Shown here in pieces: positions 16,879 to 25,144 of a DNA stretch of 40,612 nucleotides. Both the position numbers and the translations under genes were made by a program. The notes beneath the pieces are model-generated. The model was given only the letters and a program-made list of their open reading frames with translations. It did no database searches and was not told the DNA's origin. The DNA comes from an uncultured Fibrobacter sp. (GTDB lineage Bacteria > Fibrobacterota > Fibrobacteria > Fibrobacterales > Fibrobacteraceae): assembly GCF_937877005.1 (NCBI RefSeq), contig NZ_CALEFV010000023.1, forward strand, positions 1 to 40,612, in the 5' to 3' direction. Within the stretch, counting starts at the first letter, position 1. Each line of letters starts with the position of its first letter.

Positions 16879-17639
16879 AACTTACCTCGGAATCCTCCGC
16901 CGAAACTATTGCCGAATCCTCCACCGAAACCGCTCCTGGAATTGCCGAAGCTGCCGGCGAAACCGGTTTCGGGTTCTTCTTTCTTGCGTTTCCTGATGGC
17001 TCCGCCGAACAGGAACCAGAAACAGCCGTTTCCGCGCCCGCCGCTGAATTTTGCCATCAGCAAGAAGAATACGACGAACATGATAAATAGAATCATCAGC
17101 GAAGAGACTTTGTTCTGCTGCAATTCGTAACGAGTCTTGTCGATGTCGAGCTTGATTCCTTTGCTCTTGACACCCGCTTCTGCCAGTGCATAGGCTAGGG
17201 CGAGAATTCCCTGGCTGTAGTTGTATTCACGGAAAGCCGGCAGCAATGTGTGCTGCTGTAGTTTGGCCAAGACCTTTTCGGAATATACATCTTGCAATTG
17301 AGGAGCGACGATGATATCCTTCCAGTGCTGTTTCTGGGCGACAAAGATCATGAGTCCGTTGTTGTCGATGTCCCAATGCTCTGCAGTCGCTCGTGCGTAG
17401 GACTTGTTGTCTGTTCTGCCGATGTCGTTAGCCAGAACGCAGGCTAGGCTGATGCCCGTCTTTTTTTTCAGTTCCAAAGCGAGATCGTCAAAAAGCTGAA
17501 TCTCGCTTGCATTCATTAGGTGGTTGTCGTCATAGACTGCACTTTCGGTCGGTTTTTCGGGAATGGGCCGTTCTTCGACGGCTGCGGCGAATCCGCAGAG
17601 GAGAAAAATCGAAACGGTAATGAATTGACGAATATGCAT
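16875..17639 (-). CDS. TPM-domain membrane protein (YgcG-like)
   Basis: The 254-aa protein has a signal peptide (residues 1-20), then a TPM domain (about 33-160) with VYDDNHLMNASE, DIDNNGLMIFVA and the closing helix region. The TPM fold is often called a phosphatase-like domain; function of YgcG homologues is not settled. A membrane helix at about 179-196 (SSLMILFIMFVVFFLLMA) is followed by a Gly/Phe-rich tail (GFGGGFGNSFGGGFRG). A TATTTT hexamer (17647-17652, minus) ends 7 nt before the ATG, with no Shine-Dalgarno. It heads the TPM / nucleotidyltransferase-like / UreE-like operon. Confidence 0.8.
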   Translation of the reverse strand: MHIRQFITVSIFLLCGFAAAVEERPIPEKPTESAVYDDNHLMNASEIQLFDDLALELKKKTGISLACVLANDIGRTDNKSYARATAEHWDIDNNGLMIFVAQKQHWKDIIVAPQLQDVYSEKVLAKLQQHTLLPAFREYNYSQGILALAYALAEAGVKSKGIKLDIDKTRYELQQNKVSSLMILFIMFVVFFLLMAKFSGGRGNGCFWFLFGGAIRKRKKEEPETGFAGSFGNSRSGFGGGFGNSFGGGFRGKL

Positions 17640-17707
17640 TGCCTAGAAAATACAAAGATTTCAAGACAAAAGGAAAATATGAACTTTATTTTTCAAAGAT
17701 AGAGGGC

Positions 17708-18931
17708 CTAGTGGTTGCAGAACGGCCTAAGTTGCTGCTGCAACGGCGTAAAGTCTATTTTGTCGATCGCCTGTATGGTGGCATCGGTCGGTGTCTTGCC
17801 GTTTTCCTTAACTGTTGTGATGAAGGAAATGCCCTTGCCCTTGAGCATGTAGTCAAAAGTGTATGAATACCGAGTCGTGTTGGCGTTTATCTTGAGCTGT
17901 TTCACTTCGTTTAGTGCCATCTTGAATTCGAGTGAGGGCAGATCCGGATTTTCTTCGATAAAAATTGACTTCTTTGCGAGCTTCTTTTCTAGTGCGTTGC
18001 AGATATTGGCGACTTCGGAGCATTGGATGCGGATTCTGCACTTTGCCTGACTTACGCTGTAGGGAATCTCGAATGCTTTTCGCAAACCGACAGTTTCAAG
18101 CCACTGTCCTGGAAGGTTGGGCTCTATGGTGATAACATAGGGGGCATTTTCGATGTTGACGTTCCTGAGCTTGAATGTTGCCGAGCCGTCTGAGGATGTT
18201 CGTCGTTCTAGGAGTATGTGCCCCTTTTGCTTTGCTACGAGAGGAAAGTTGGCTACGGGGCCATGTCTGTCATAGACGGTGACAATCCAGGGGGGCATTT
18301 CGGGATTGCTGAGTGTAAAGGGCTCTGCCGGTCCCTCGATGCGAATCTGTGACAGCTCGTTTTGCAACCTGGATTCGTAGTCCGGAATATTGTGCTCGAG
18401 GAGGTAGGATTTGTCAATAGGATAGATTTGTCCCAGTTGATCAGACATTTTTCCATAAGATTGGATGATTTCCTTGCCGCGCTCGATTTCCTTGATGGCG
18501 CTTGCGTATTGTCTGTTGTCGAGCGCTTGTGCGATTGTTGTCTGTAGGTCCGCTAGTTCCTTCTTCTGGGCTTGTAACTTGAATTGAATGTCGGCCGTAA
18601 ACACATCTAGATCGAGGGTGGCGGTCGCTTTGAAACCTTTGTCGACCTTGATTGGGGTAATTGTTGCGCCCTTGATTTTTATGAAAGCTTTGACCTGGTC
18701 TTGAATGAGGAACTTTTCCGAAATGGTAGATTGGCCATTCGCGGTCGTTTCCTGTCGTGAAAGTTGCTGATTGACGTTGACTTGCGAGGAAATCTGCTTC
18801 GCGATGCCAGCCATGGCCATGTTGTTGGCGTCTTCTTGGGATTCGTTCGATACGGCGGTGTAAGTAATCACCTTTCCTGCGAAAACGGGAAAGACTGCTA
18901 CAAGACACAGCAATATCGCGAGTTTTTTCAT
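17708..18931 (-). CDS. LPP20-like exported protein
   Basis: The ATG at 18931 begins a signal peptide (MKKLAILLCLVAVFPVFA-G). Residues 20-115 resemble the LPP20 domain: an Ala-rich NNMAMAGIAKQISSQV helix followed by alternating strands. A coiled-coil-like stretch follows (QAQKKELADLQTTIAQAL), then a beta-rich region with an Ig-like segment (VTVYDRHGPVANFPL) and a final beta domain. No lipobox is visible. Only one base separates the upstream stop from the ATG and there is no Shine-Dalgarno, so translation is probably coupled to the lipoprotein before it. Likely a periplasmic/envelope partner of that lipoprotein. Confidence 0.65.
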   Translation of the reverse strand: MKKLAILLCLVAVFPVFAGKVITYTAVSNESQEDANNMAMAGIAKQISSQVNVNQQLSRQETTANGQSTISEKFLIQDQVKAFIKIKGATITPIKVDKGFKATATLDLDVFTADIQFKLQAQKKELADLQTTIAQALDNRQYASAIKEIERGKEIIQSYGKMSDQLGQIYPIDKSYLLEHNIPDYESRLQNELSQIRIEGPAEPFTLSNPEMPPWIVTVYDRHGPVANFPLVAKQKGHILLERRTSSDGSATFKLRNVNIENAPYVITIEPNLPGQWLETVGLRKAFEIPYSVSQAKCRIRIQCSEVANICNALEKKLAKKSIFIEENPDLPSLEFKMALNEVKQLKINANTTRYSYTFDYMLKGKGISFITTVKENGKTPTDATIQAIDKIDFTPLQQQLRPFCNH

Positions 18932-18932
18932 G

Positions 18933-19889
18933 TTACAGAATTTCCATGACAATCAGTTTTTTGGTAATGTTCTGCTTTTTGGTTTCTGCCACGGAACGGA
19001 TAGTTTCGCGGATAGTTCTGTAAACATCGTTGACATCTTCGTAGTCGGTGGCTGAAGCGTAGACGACAATGTCTAGGGTCTTGGCAGTCATGGAGTTGAC
19101 CTTGACTTTTGAAAATTTGGCTTTAAGGCTTTGAGTAATACGGTCCTCGAGGTCTTCCAGTTGAGTAGATTCGTAAGATCCGGTGATTTTCATGATGACC
19201 TTATACTGTGTTCCATACTTGAGGTCTTCGTTCCAGTAGGTGGCAATCTGCTTTTCGATAGAGGGCATAGCCTTTTTGGCTGCTGTTTTGAAGTTCGCCT
19301 GCTGGTCGACTAATTCGGTGCGACCATGGCTGTCTACGGAACTGCTTTGTGAACCGAGTAGTCTCGCCGTCGTGGCTTCGTAGGCTTTGAGCTCGACAGT
19401 GACGAAACCTTTGGCGTCCATAGAGCCGGAATACTTGATGAAAATATCCGCGTTTAGGGCGAGGCTCGCTAGGTAGGCGAGGTCTTCGTCATTTCCGGCG
19501 ATGTCGTTTTGCAGTTGGATGATGTGTTCGAGTTCTGTACTGCCTTCAAGGGACTTGACTTCGTAATTTTTCTTGGCGAGGTAGTCGTTAAGTCCGTCCA
19601 TGGCGGCTTTGGAGAGCGGATCGGAAGAAACCTGCTGTAATCCCGAAATACCCTTCGCATTTGTGGTGGGGAGAACCATGATGACGGGTTTTGCCGGAAC
19701 TTGAACAGCCTTTGCCGTAGCGATGTCATCGTGATTTGTTTGTGAATTTCGAGCGTTTTGGTCGATTTCTCGATAGGCGTCGTTGGCTCTGTTGCGAGTT
19801 TCGTCAATAGAGGAAGATTGCCTGTTTCCAGAACAGGCACATATAATAGAGAACAAAAGAAATGCGAGTACGCATTTTGAAATTTTCAT
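18933..19889 (-). CDS. DUF6175/CsgG-like lipoprotein
   Basis: The 318-aa lipoprotein has a signal peptide ending at Cys19 (IICAC-SGNRQSS). The segment KPVIMVLPTTNAKG begins a domain resembling DUF6175 proteins of Bacteroidota, which are related in fold to CsgG-type lipoproteins; later strands ADIFIKYSG and GTQYKVIMKITG fit. A TATTTT hexamer (19898-19903, minus) ends 8 nt before the ATG; there is no Shine-Dalgarno. It heads a two-gene unit with the LPP20-like gene, an arrangement I associate with outer-membrane-linked assemblies, but the role is unknown. Confidence 0.6.
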   Translation of the reverse strand: MKISKCVLAFLLFSIICACSGNRQSSSIDETRNRANDAYREIDQNARNSQTNHDDIATAKAVQVPAKPVIMVLPTTNAKGISGLQQVSSDPLSKAAMDGLNDYLAKKNYEVKSLEGSTELEHIIQLQNDIAGNDEDLAYLASLALNADIFIKYSGSMDAKGFVTVELKAYEATTARLLGSQSSSVDSHGRTELVDQQANFKTAAKKAMPSIEKQIATYWNEDLKYGTQYKVIMKITGSYESTQLEDLEDRITQSLKAKFSKVKVNSMTAKTLDIVVYASATDYEDVNDVYRTIRETIRSVAETKKQNITKKLIVMEIL

Positions 19890-20021
19890 ATACGAAAAAA
19901 ATATTTAAAGTGATTACAAAAGTCAATAAAAAAGACAAATTTTTTTTTCAATTGTATACTCTATTAGAAAATACTCTATATATTTAAAACGAGGATACGG
20001 AGAATGAAGTGAGAGGTTCCT

Positions 20022-20663
20022 ATGGCAGAAAAATGGATTTGGTTTCCGGATTTTGTATCGGATTTGTCGCTTTGGGAAGATGACCTTGTCAGCGTTTCGC
20101 CCGCTGCGAACCATTCCTTTGTTCCCTATGCGGAAATGGCTTCCTGTCTAGACAACTTGTATAAAATAAATGGTCTTTCAAAGGCAACCCATGTGGTCGG
20201 TTGGGGCCTTGGTGCGTTTGCGCTGCTCCATGCGGCATCTCACCATCCCCAGGGGCAGAAATGGATCCTGCTTGCTCCGTTTGCCGATTTCGGTTCCGAA
20301 GAAAGTAACTGGACTTCCCAAAACCTGCACTTTATGGCGAAACAGGCCCATACATCCCTGTCGGTCGTTCTAAATGCTTTCGAAGAGTTGGTTCAGGAAG
20401 AATTCGGCGATTGGCAAGAAGATTGGATGGCTGCTGCGGCCAAGATGCCGCCCGATGCAATCGGCGCCGGCTTGAATTTTCTGGCGGATAACCGTATCGA
20501 GTCTGAAATTCCTATAGATCCGTCCGACATACAGGTGCTTTACGGGCGCCTGGATCAGGCCGTCCCCCCTGCGATGACTTTGGAACTGAAGGAATTCTTG
20601 CCGGGAGTGGAATTTAGGGAACGGCCCAAGGCCGGTCATTGGCCGCCCATGTTGCTCTTCTAG
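20022..20663 (+). CDS. Alpha/beta-hydrolase-like protein with Gly at the nucleophile position
   Basis: The 213-aa soluble protein resembles BioH/BioG-type pimeloyl-ACP esterases in size and layout. The nucleophile elbow reads VVGWGLGAFAL where active enzymes have G-W-S-L-G; the codon is GGC, one base from AGC. Asp (LYGRLDQAVPP) and His (KAGHWPP) of the triad are present. It is therefore probably not a serine esterase, or is a recently inactivated one. A GAGAGG site precedes the ATG and a TATATT box (19979-19984) lies upstream, so this gene has a leader. Its stop overlaps the stop of convergent lnt by 4 bp. Confidence 0.7.
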   Translation: MAEKWIWFPDFVSDLSLWEDDLVSVSPAANHSFVPYAEMASCLDNLYKINGLSKATHVVGWGLGAFALLHAASHHPQGQKWILLAPFADFGSEESNWTSQNLHFMAKQAHTSLSVVLNAFEELVQEEFGDWQEDWMAAAAKMPPDAIGAGLNFLADNRIESEIPIDPSDIQVLYGRLDQAVPPAMTLELKEFLPGVEFRERPKAGHWPPMLLF

Positions 20664-22594
20664 TGGCGCTGCCTTAGGCTTATCAGCGCGAAAAGCAGGT
20701 AGATGGCGAAAAAGACGAGCAGGGCGTTTTCGACGGCATCCCCTATGTGACTATAGAGCGTGTCCCTCGTCTTGAGGGGCATTTTTCTTTGGATGACGCG
20801 GTCCGTGAAAATTTCTGTATTCCCGTCAAAGTGGCCATATTGGTCTATATAGGCCGATATGCCACTGTTAGCGAGTCGTGCGACGGGCATGCCGTTTTCA
20901 ATGGCGCGGTATCGGATGAGGTTCAGGTGCTGATAGGGGGCTGTACTCCTGCCGAACCATCCGTCATTCGTGATGTTCACCATCATGCGCGATCCTTCGC
21001 GGATTGCTTCGCGAACCAGGTCGCCAAAGATGGCGTCGTAGCAAATATAGGGAGTCCAGTTGAAGGGGGGGTATACGGGGGTTTCCTTGCCGGTCACGAA
21101 ATCGCCTTCTCCGAGATCAACGTAATTGAGAATCGGGAAGAGGTCGTCGAAAGGAATGCGCTCGCTGAAAGGAACAAGGTGCTTCTTGATGTAGCGTTGG
21201 GGAAAACGGTCGTCTTGGGGGGTGAACAGGAAGGAGGCGTTGTAGATGTCGAACTTGCGGATGCTGCCGCGCTCGTTTCTCTTGTAGTCCAATGCGCCGA
21301 CGAGAATGCTTGCGTTTTTGTGATCCGCAGTCCGGTGCAGCCTTTCGATGACTCTCGGCTGTCTGCGGATATGATCGGGAATGGCTGTTTCGGCAAGAAC
21401 GATGAGGTCCGTTTTGGAAGCGACACTGTCGTTAATCATTCCGAGAGTTTTGTTCACGATGCCGTTGAAGCGCTCCTTGCTCCACTTGGCCCCCTGCTGT
21501 ATACTTGGCTGCACGAGGGCGATGGTCGGATTGTCCTTGCTGTTGGCTCCGTTGAACGGAGCGGCTTCGGGCCTAGACAGAACGATGCAACCTTGGATGA
21601 GTAGCAAAACAAAAATGGCTGCGGGAATGGCCAGGACGGGAACCGCCTTCCTGATAGTCTGGAACTTGCAGAAGGCGTGCGCTACGGCTTGGTTCGAACC
21701 AATCACTAGTGCGGTGTATCCGAAAATTCCGATAAAGGGGAGCATCTGCAGAAGTTCAAGGTGATTGCCGAATACGTAGCCTAGGTGACTCCACGGAAAG
21801 GCGAAATCACCCTTGGTGCGAGTCATTTCAAGACCTGCGTAGAATAGGGGGTACAACGGGAGTAGAATACGGTACCCCTTGAATGTGGCGGAACGGGCGA
21901 GCGTGTAAATAAATCCGGCGAGCGTGTTATAGGCACTGAAGAACGCGATCAGTAGGAATAAACCGAACAGGATGAGTCCGGATGGAGCTGTTTCCACATG
22001 CATCACATTATAGATCCAGTAGTAGTTGATCGCATTGTAAAGCATGCCCGACCAGAAGGTTGCGAACATGGCCTGACCGCGGGAGTACCTGTTTAAGACG
22101 ATGAACCAGGGCACGAGCAGAAGGAGCGCTGCGGGGCCAAGTGGCATGGGCGGGTAGGCGAATGCGTAAAGTCCCCAGGCAAAGGAAGATAGCAGGAGCG
22201 CGATTCTCGAATCGGAACTTTTGATGTGCCTATAGTTCCAGCGGCAAAAGAGGACGATCCAGTAAAAGCTTACGGGACAGGCGGTCACGACGATTTGAGC
22301 GAGTCCCGCATGGCCGGCGCCGTTATAGTCAGCTAGGCTGTAGTCTAAGGCGAGAAAGACGAATGCGGTGCCTGCAAGCGTATAGATCCAACGCCGGATA
22401 TTGTGGCGGATGGGCTTGAATAAAAGGAATAGGGCTGCAATGGGGAGGGCCAGATACTGCAGAATATGCGTGTAGAGTCCCGGCAAGTCGGGACGGAGTG
22501 CGAGTGCGATGATTTCGACAACGAGAAGGGCGGCTAGATAAATCCAGAATATCTTCGGAAGTGCACTAAATTTCAACTTGACTCGCTCAATCAT
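20660..22594 (-). CDS. lnt: Apolipoprotein N-acyltransferase
   Basis: Lnt adds the third acyl chain to lipoproteins at the periplasmic face of the inner membrane, after Lgt and LspA. The 644-aa protein has about ten hydrophobic helices over residues 1-340, two or three more than E. coli Lnt at the N-terminus, and a C-terminal helix. The nitrilase-type domain carries the triad: Glu in VLAETAIP, Lys in IKKHLVPFSE and Cys in YICYDAIFGD; MMVNITNDGWFG is also typical. The many lipoproteins in this window are its expected substrates. rsmI lies 33 nt upstream on the same strand, probably in the same transcript. Confidence 0.94.
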   Translation of the reverse strand: MIERVKLKFSALPKIFWIYLAALLVVEIIALALRPDLPGLYTHILQYLALPIAALFLLFKPIRHNIRRWIYTLAGTAFVFLALDYSLADYNGAGHAGLAQIVVTACPVSFYWIVLFCRWNYRHIKSSDSRIALLLSSFAWGLYAFAYPPMPLGPAALLLLVPWFIVLNRYSRGQAMFATFWSGMLYNAINYYWIYNVMHVETAPSGLILFGLFLLIAFFSAYNTLAGFIYTLARSATFKGYRILLPLYPLFYAGLEMTRTKGDFAFPWSHLGYVFGNHLELLQMLPFIGIFGYTALVIGSNQAVAHAFCKFQTIRKAVPVLAIPAAIFVLLLIQGCIVLSRPEAAPFNGANSKDNPTIALVQPSIQQGAKWSKERFNGIVNKTLGMINDSVASKTDLIVLAETAIPDHIRRQPRVIERLHRTADHKNASILVGALDYKRNERGSIRKFDIYNASFLFTPQDDRFPQRYIKKHLVPFSERIPFDDLFPILNYVDLGEGDFVTGKETPVYPPFNWTPYICYDAIFGDLVREAIREGSRMMVNITNDGWFGRSTAPYQHLNLIRYRAIENGMPVARLANSGISAYIDQYGHFDGNTEIFTDRVIQRKMPLKTRDTLYSHIGDAVENALLVFFAIYLLFALISLRQRH

Positions 22595-22627
22595 GTTTTC
22601 GACCGTTATTCGTCGTATCCCGTGGTA

Positions 22628-23311
22628 TTATAGTCCGCTCTTGTCCTGAGGGTTAAAAATGAGCACGAATTCTCCCTTGGGCGGGTGAGCCTTGAAGTGA
22701 TCCGTGATTTCGGCAGGTGTCCCGATCAGGTGCTCTTCGAACTTCTTGGTGAGTTCGCGCATCAGGGCAATCTTGATTTCTCCGAAAACCTGTCCGATTT
22801 CTTCGACAAACTTGTCGATATTGTGTGGGCTCGCGTAGAAAATTTGCGTTGCCTCTTCCTCCTTGAGTTTTTCGAGTAGGTGGATTCGCTGGGCGCTCTT
22901 CTTGGGGGAGAAATATTGGAAACTGAAATGGTCGGTGGGCATGCCGCTGCTGACGAGTGCCGTAATCATGGCGCAGGCGCCAGGGATGGCCCTCACGTCG
23001 ATGCCTTCGCGTACACACTCTCTTACCAAATTGAAGGCGGGGTCGGCAACTCCCGGTGTCCCCGCGTCGCTCACGAGAGCAATATCGCCTTCGTTCTTCA
23101 GGAAATCGACGTATTTGGGCGTGACCTTTTCCTTGTTGAAATCGTGATACGCTTCCATGGGTGTGTCTATGCCATAGTTGTCGAACAGTACGCGCGTATG
23201 GCGCGTATCTTCGGCAAGCACCAGGGGCACTTCCTTGAGAATTCTCACCGCACGGTAGGTGATGTCTTCCATGTTCCCGATCGGAGTTGCGACAATATAG
23301 AGTGTGTGCAT
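22628..23311 (-). CDS. rsmI: 16S rRNA (cytidine1402-2'-O)-methyltransferase
   Basis: RsmI 2'-O-methylates C1402 in the decoding centre of 16S rRNA using SAM. The 227-aa protein begins LYIVATPIGNMEDITYRA, a family signature, followed by LAEDTRHTRVL, LVSDAGTPGVADP and FYASPHN, all typical of this tetrapyrrole-methylase-fold enzyme. It is shorter than the ~286-aa E. coli protein and lacks its C-terminal extension. A TATCTT box lies 11 nt before the ATG and no Shine-Dalgarno is present. lnt follows on the same strand. Confidence 0.94.
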   Translation of the reverse strand: MHTLYIVATPIGNMEDITYRAVRILKEVPLVLAEDTRHTRVLFDNYGIDTPMEAYHDFNKEKVTPKYVDFLKNEGDIALVSDAGTPGVADPAFNLVRECVREGIDVRAIPGACAMITALVSSGMPTDHFSFQYFSPKKSAQRIHLLEKLKEEEATQIFYASPHNIDKFVEEIGQVFGEIKIALMRELTKKFEEHLIGTPAEITDHFKAHPPKGEFVLIFNPQDKSGL

Positions 23312-23350
23312 AACTTGAAAGAAAGATAGTAAATCGTAGGGGAGAACCGG

Positions 23351-23914
23351 CTAGAAGTCCTGAGCGAAGTTTAGGTCGGCAGTGCGGTTGAGGCGAGTCT
23401 CGAAACGGAGGCGCTCGATGAGTTTGCGGTGCATTTCTTCGGAAGCGCTGTTCACGAGGTCGGCGCGCAACTTTCCGTACCAGAAGGCATTGACATGTTC
23501 ATGCTCTTCTAGCGATGCCTTGAAGGTGAGGGTGCCGTTGCAAAAAATGCGGACCTCCATGCTGTATGTCCAGGATTCTTCGACGGGCATGGCGGGCCAG
23601 AAGGGTATGAATGCGGCGCCCACATTCCATGAGCTAGGCGAGGAATCCGGTGCAGCGGAGGCTGCGATATGGGCAACGCCGCGGCAATTCTCCATGGGGT
23701 AGCTGGCCGTATCGATGGCAAGTGAGTAGGCCCTCTGCAAGTTTGTGTCCAGGTAAAGGGTTTCGCCTCCGTAGCTGAGCGTTATGGGCTCGAAAAAGGG
23801 AATCGTCTTTGGAAATTCCTCAAGAGTGTATTTAGTGAGGCTCATGGAACAACCGGCTAAAAATAAGCCGAGCATGCCGATGAACAGGGCTGATTTGGAC
23901 ACGTGTAATCTCAT
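23351..23914 (-). CDS. Lipoprotein of unknown function
   Basis: A 187-aa protein with a signal peptide ending at Cys22 (GLFLAGC-SMSL). The mature part is beta-rich with no family I recognise; an FIPFWPAMP segment and a charged C-terminal helix (EEMHRKLIERLRFETRLNR) stand out. It is divergent from lpxH across a 40-bp gap and precedes rsmI on the same strand by 39 nt. Probably an outer-membrane or periplasmic lipoprotein. Confidence 0.7.
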   Translation of the reverse strand: MRLHVSKSALFIGMLGLFLAGCSMSLTKYTLEEFPKTIPFFEPITLSYGGETLYLDTNLQRAYSLAIDTASYPMENCRGVAHIAASAAPDSSPSSWNVGAAFIPFWPAMPVEESWTYSMEVRIFCNGTLTFKASLEEHEHVNAFWYGKLRADLVNSASEEMHRKLIERLRFETRLNRTADLNFAQDF

Positions 23915-23917
23915 CGC

Positions 23918-23947
23918 TTGAAAAGTAGATAAAAAAATTGTTAGATT
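23918..23947 (+). promoter_or_regulatory. Promoter of lpxH, predicted leaderless
   Basis: TTGAAA (23918-23923), 18-bp spacer, TAGATT (23942-23947); the ATG at 23955 is 7 nt after the hexamer, with no Shine-Dalgarno. Confidence 0.6.
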
Positions 23948-23954
23948 GAGGGCG

Positions 23955-24677
23955 ATGGAACGGAAAGCCTACTTTATTTCGGATGCGCACCTCGGGGTAA
24001 ATCCTCCCGGGGCTATTCCCGACCGCGAAAGCGCCCTGGTTCACTTTATGGAAACGATTAAGGGGACCGCTTCGCACTTGGTTATCGTAGGGGATCTTTT
24101 TGAATTTTGGTACGAATACAACGATTACATCAATCGCAATCATTTCGATTTGTTCTTTGCGATGCGAGAACTCGTAAAATCCGGATGCAAGGTTTATCTA
24201 CTGCAAGGCAATCATGATTTCGCTTACGGGGATTTCTTTCCGGAGACACTCGGAGTCAATGTCTGCAAGAAACTTGTCATAGACATTCAAGGCAAGAGGA
24301 TCTTCTTTCAGCATGGAGATGGGGTGGCGAAGTCGGATTTTGGTTACCGGATCATGCGCCGTATCCTTGATTTTCCGCTGAACCGGTTCATTTTCCGTCA
24401 GATTCATCCGGACTGGGGAATGGCGCTTGCCCGTTTTGTGGGGCGCAACAGTCGAAAGGTGGGCGAATCCCGGGTTATTAAGATTGACGAATATCTGAAC
24501 TGGGCACGCCGCATGATGCAGAAGAATAAGTGTGACTATTGTGTTCTGGGACATCACCATATAGCGGGTATCTGGAATACCGATTGCGGTACGGTTGCTT
24601 CGCCTGGAGATTGGATAAAAAAACTCACCTACATCCAGATGGATGAAGGTGAGTTTGAAATTAAGAATTTTGAATAG
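23955..24677 (+). CDS. lpxH: UDP-2,3-diacylglucosamine diphosphatase LpxH-like
   Basis: LpxH hydrolyses UDP-2,3-diacylglucosamine to lipid X in lipid A synthesis at the inner-membrane inner face. Metallophosphoesterase motifs are visible: SDAHLG, VGDLFEFW, QGNHDF, FQHGDG and GHHHIAG. FEFWYEY and the middle helical insertion are typical of LpxH rather than generic phosphoesterases. The ATG at 23955 (MERKAYFISDAHLG) is chosen over an in-frame TTG at 23946, which would begin within the -10 box. It ends 2 nt from the convergent 24680-25129 gene. Confidence 0.85.
   Translation: MERKAYFISDAHLGVNPPGAIPDRESALVHFMETIKGTASHLVIVGDLFEFWYEYNDYINRNHFDLFFAMRELVKSGCKVYLLQGNHDFAYGDFFPETLGVNVCKKLVIDIQGKRIFFQHGDGVAKSDFGYRIMRRILDFPLNRFIFRQIHPDWGMALARFVGRNSRKVGESRVIKIDEYLNWARRMMQKNKCDYCVLGHHHIAGIWNTDCGTVASPGDWIKKLTYIQMDEGEFEIKNFE
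24617..24656 (-). terminator. Intrinsic terminator embedded in the 3' coding end of lpxH
   Basis: On the minus strand a 10-bp stem (24647-24656 with 24621-24630) plus an inner 5-bp stem is followed by a run of U's (24623-24617). It would end the transcript of the 25145/24680 minus-strand pair from within lpxH, antisense to its last codons. Confidence 0.7.
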
Positions 24678-24679
24678 GG

Positions 24680-25129
24680 CTAATCACCGTTTGCGGCGTT
24701 TTCTGCACGGGTCTCCGTGGACTTCATCATCTTCTTGCTGGCGTTTTCACCCCAGATCCAGGCGACTACATCCGTGTTGGAGAATCGGTCCCAGTATTCA
24801 TCAACCCAGCACCAGTGATAGGTGTTGCCCTTGTTGTCGGTAATAGTCCAGTTCTTGTGAACCGAGAACGTCATCTTGATCGGCTGGGGCTTGCTATAGC
24901 TATCGTAACCGGAATTAGCGGTCTGTGGGGGGTCGATGGTGATAGTCCATGCATTGCCTTCGGTCCTTTTATAAATACCCACGTTCATGGCAATCAGGGC
25001 GATGAGGACGATGATTGCGAACTTGAAATTCTTCTTGCTTAGAAGAAATATCAAGAGGAGCAACAATAGGACTGCCACTGCGCCGAAATTGTAATGGGTG
25101 GTGTAGAATATTTTTAGGACTTCGATCAT
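24680..25129 (-). CDS. Small membrane-anchored protein of unknown function
   Basis: A 149-aa protein with two N-terminal hydrophobic helices (about 16-31 and 36-51) and a soluble domain containing the aromatic-rich YHWCWVDEYWDRF segment. No family recognised. A GAGGA-type site precedes the ATG. It follows the 25145 gene by 15 nt and is probably co-transcribed with it. The C-terminal tail is charged and low in complexity. Confidence 0.6.
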   Translation of the reverse strand: MIEVLKIFYTTHYNFGAVAVLLLLLLIFLLSKKNFKFAIIVLIALIAMNVGIYKRTEGNAWTITIDPPQTANSGYDSYSKPQPIKMTFSVHKNWTITDNKGNTYHWCWVDEYWDRFSNTDVVAWIWGENASKKMMKSTETRAENAANGD

Positions 25130-25144
25130 GTTATCCTCTTTTTG

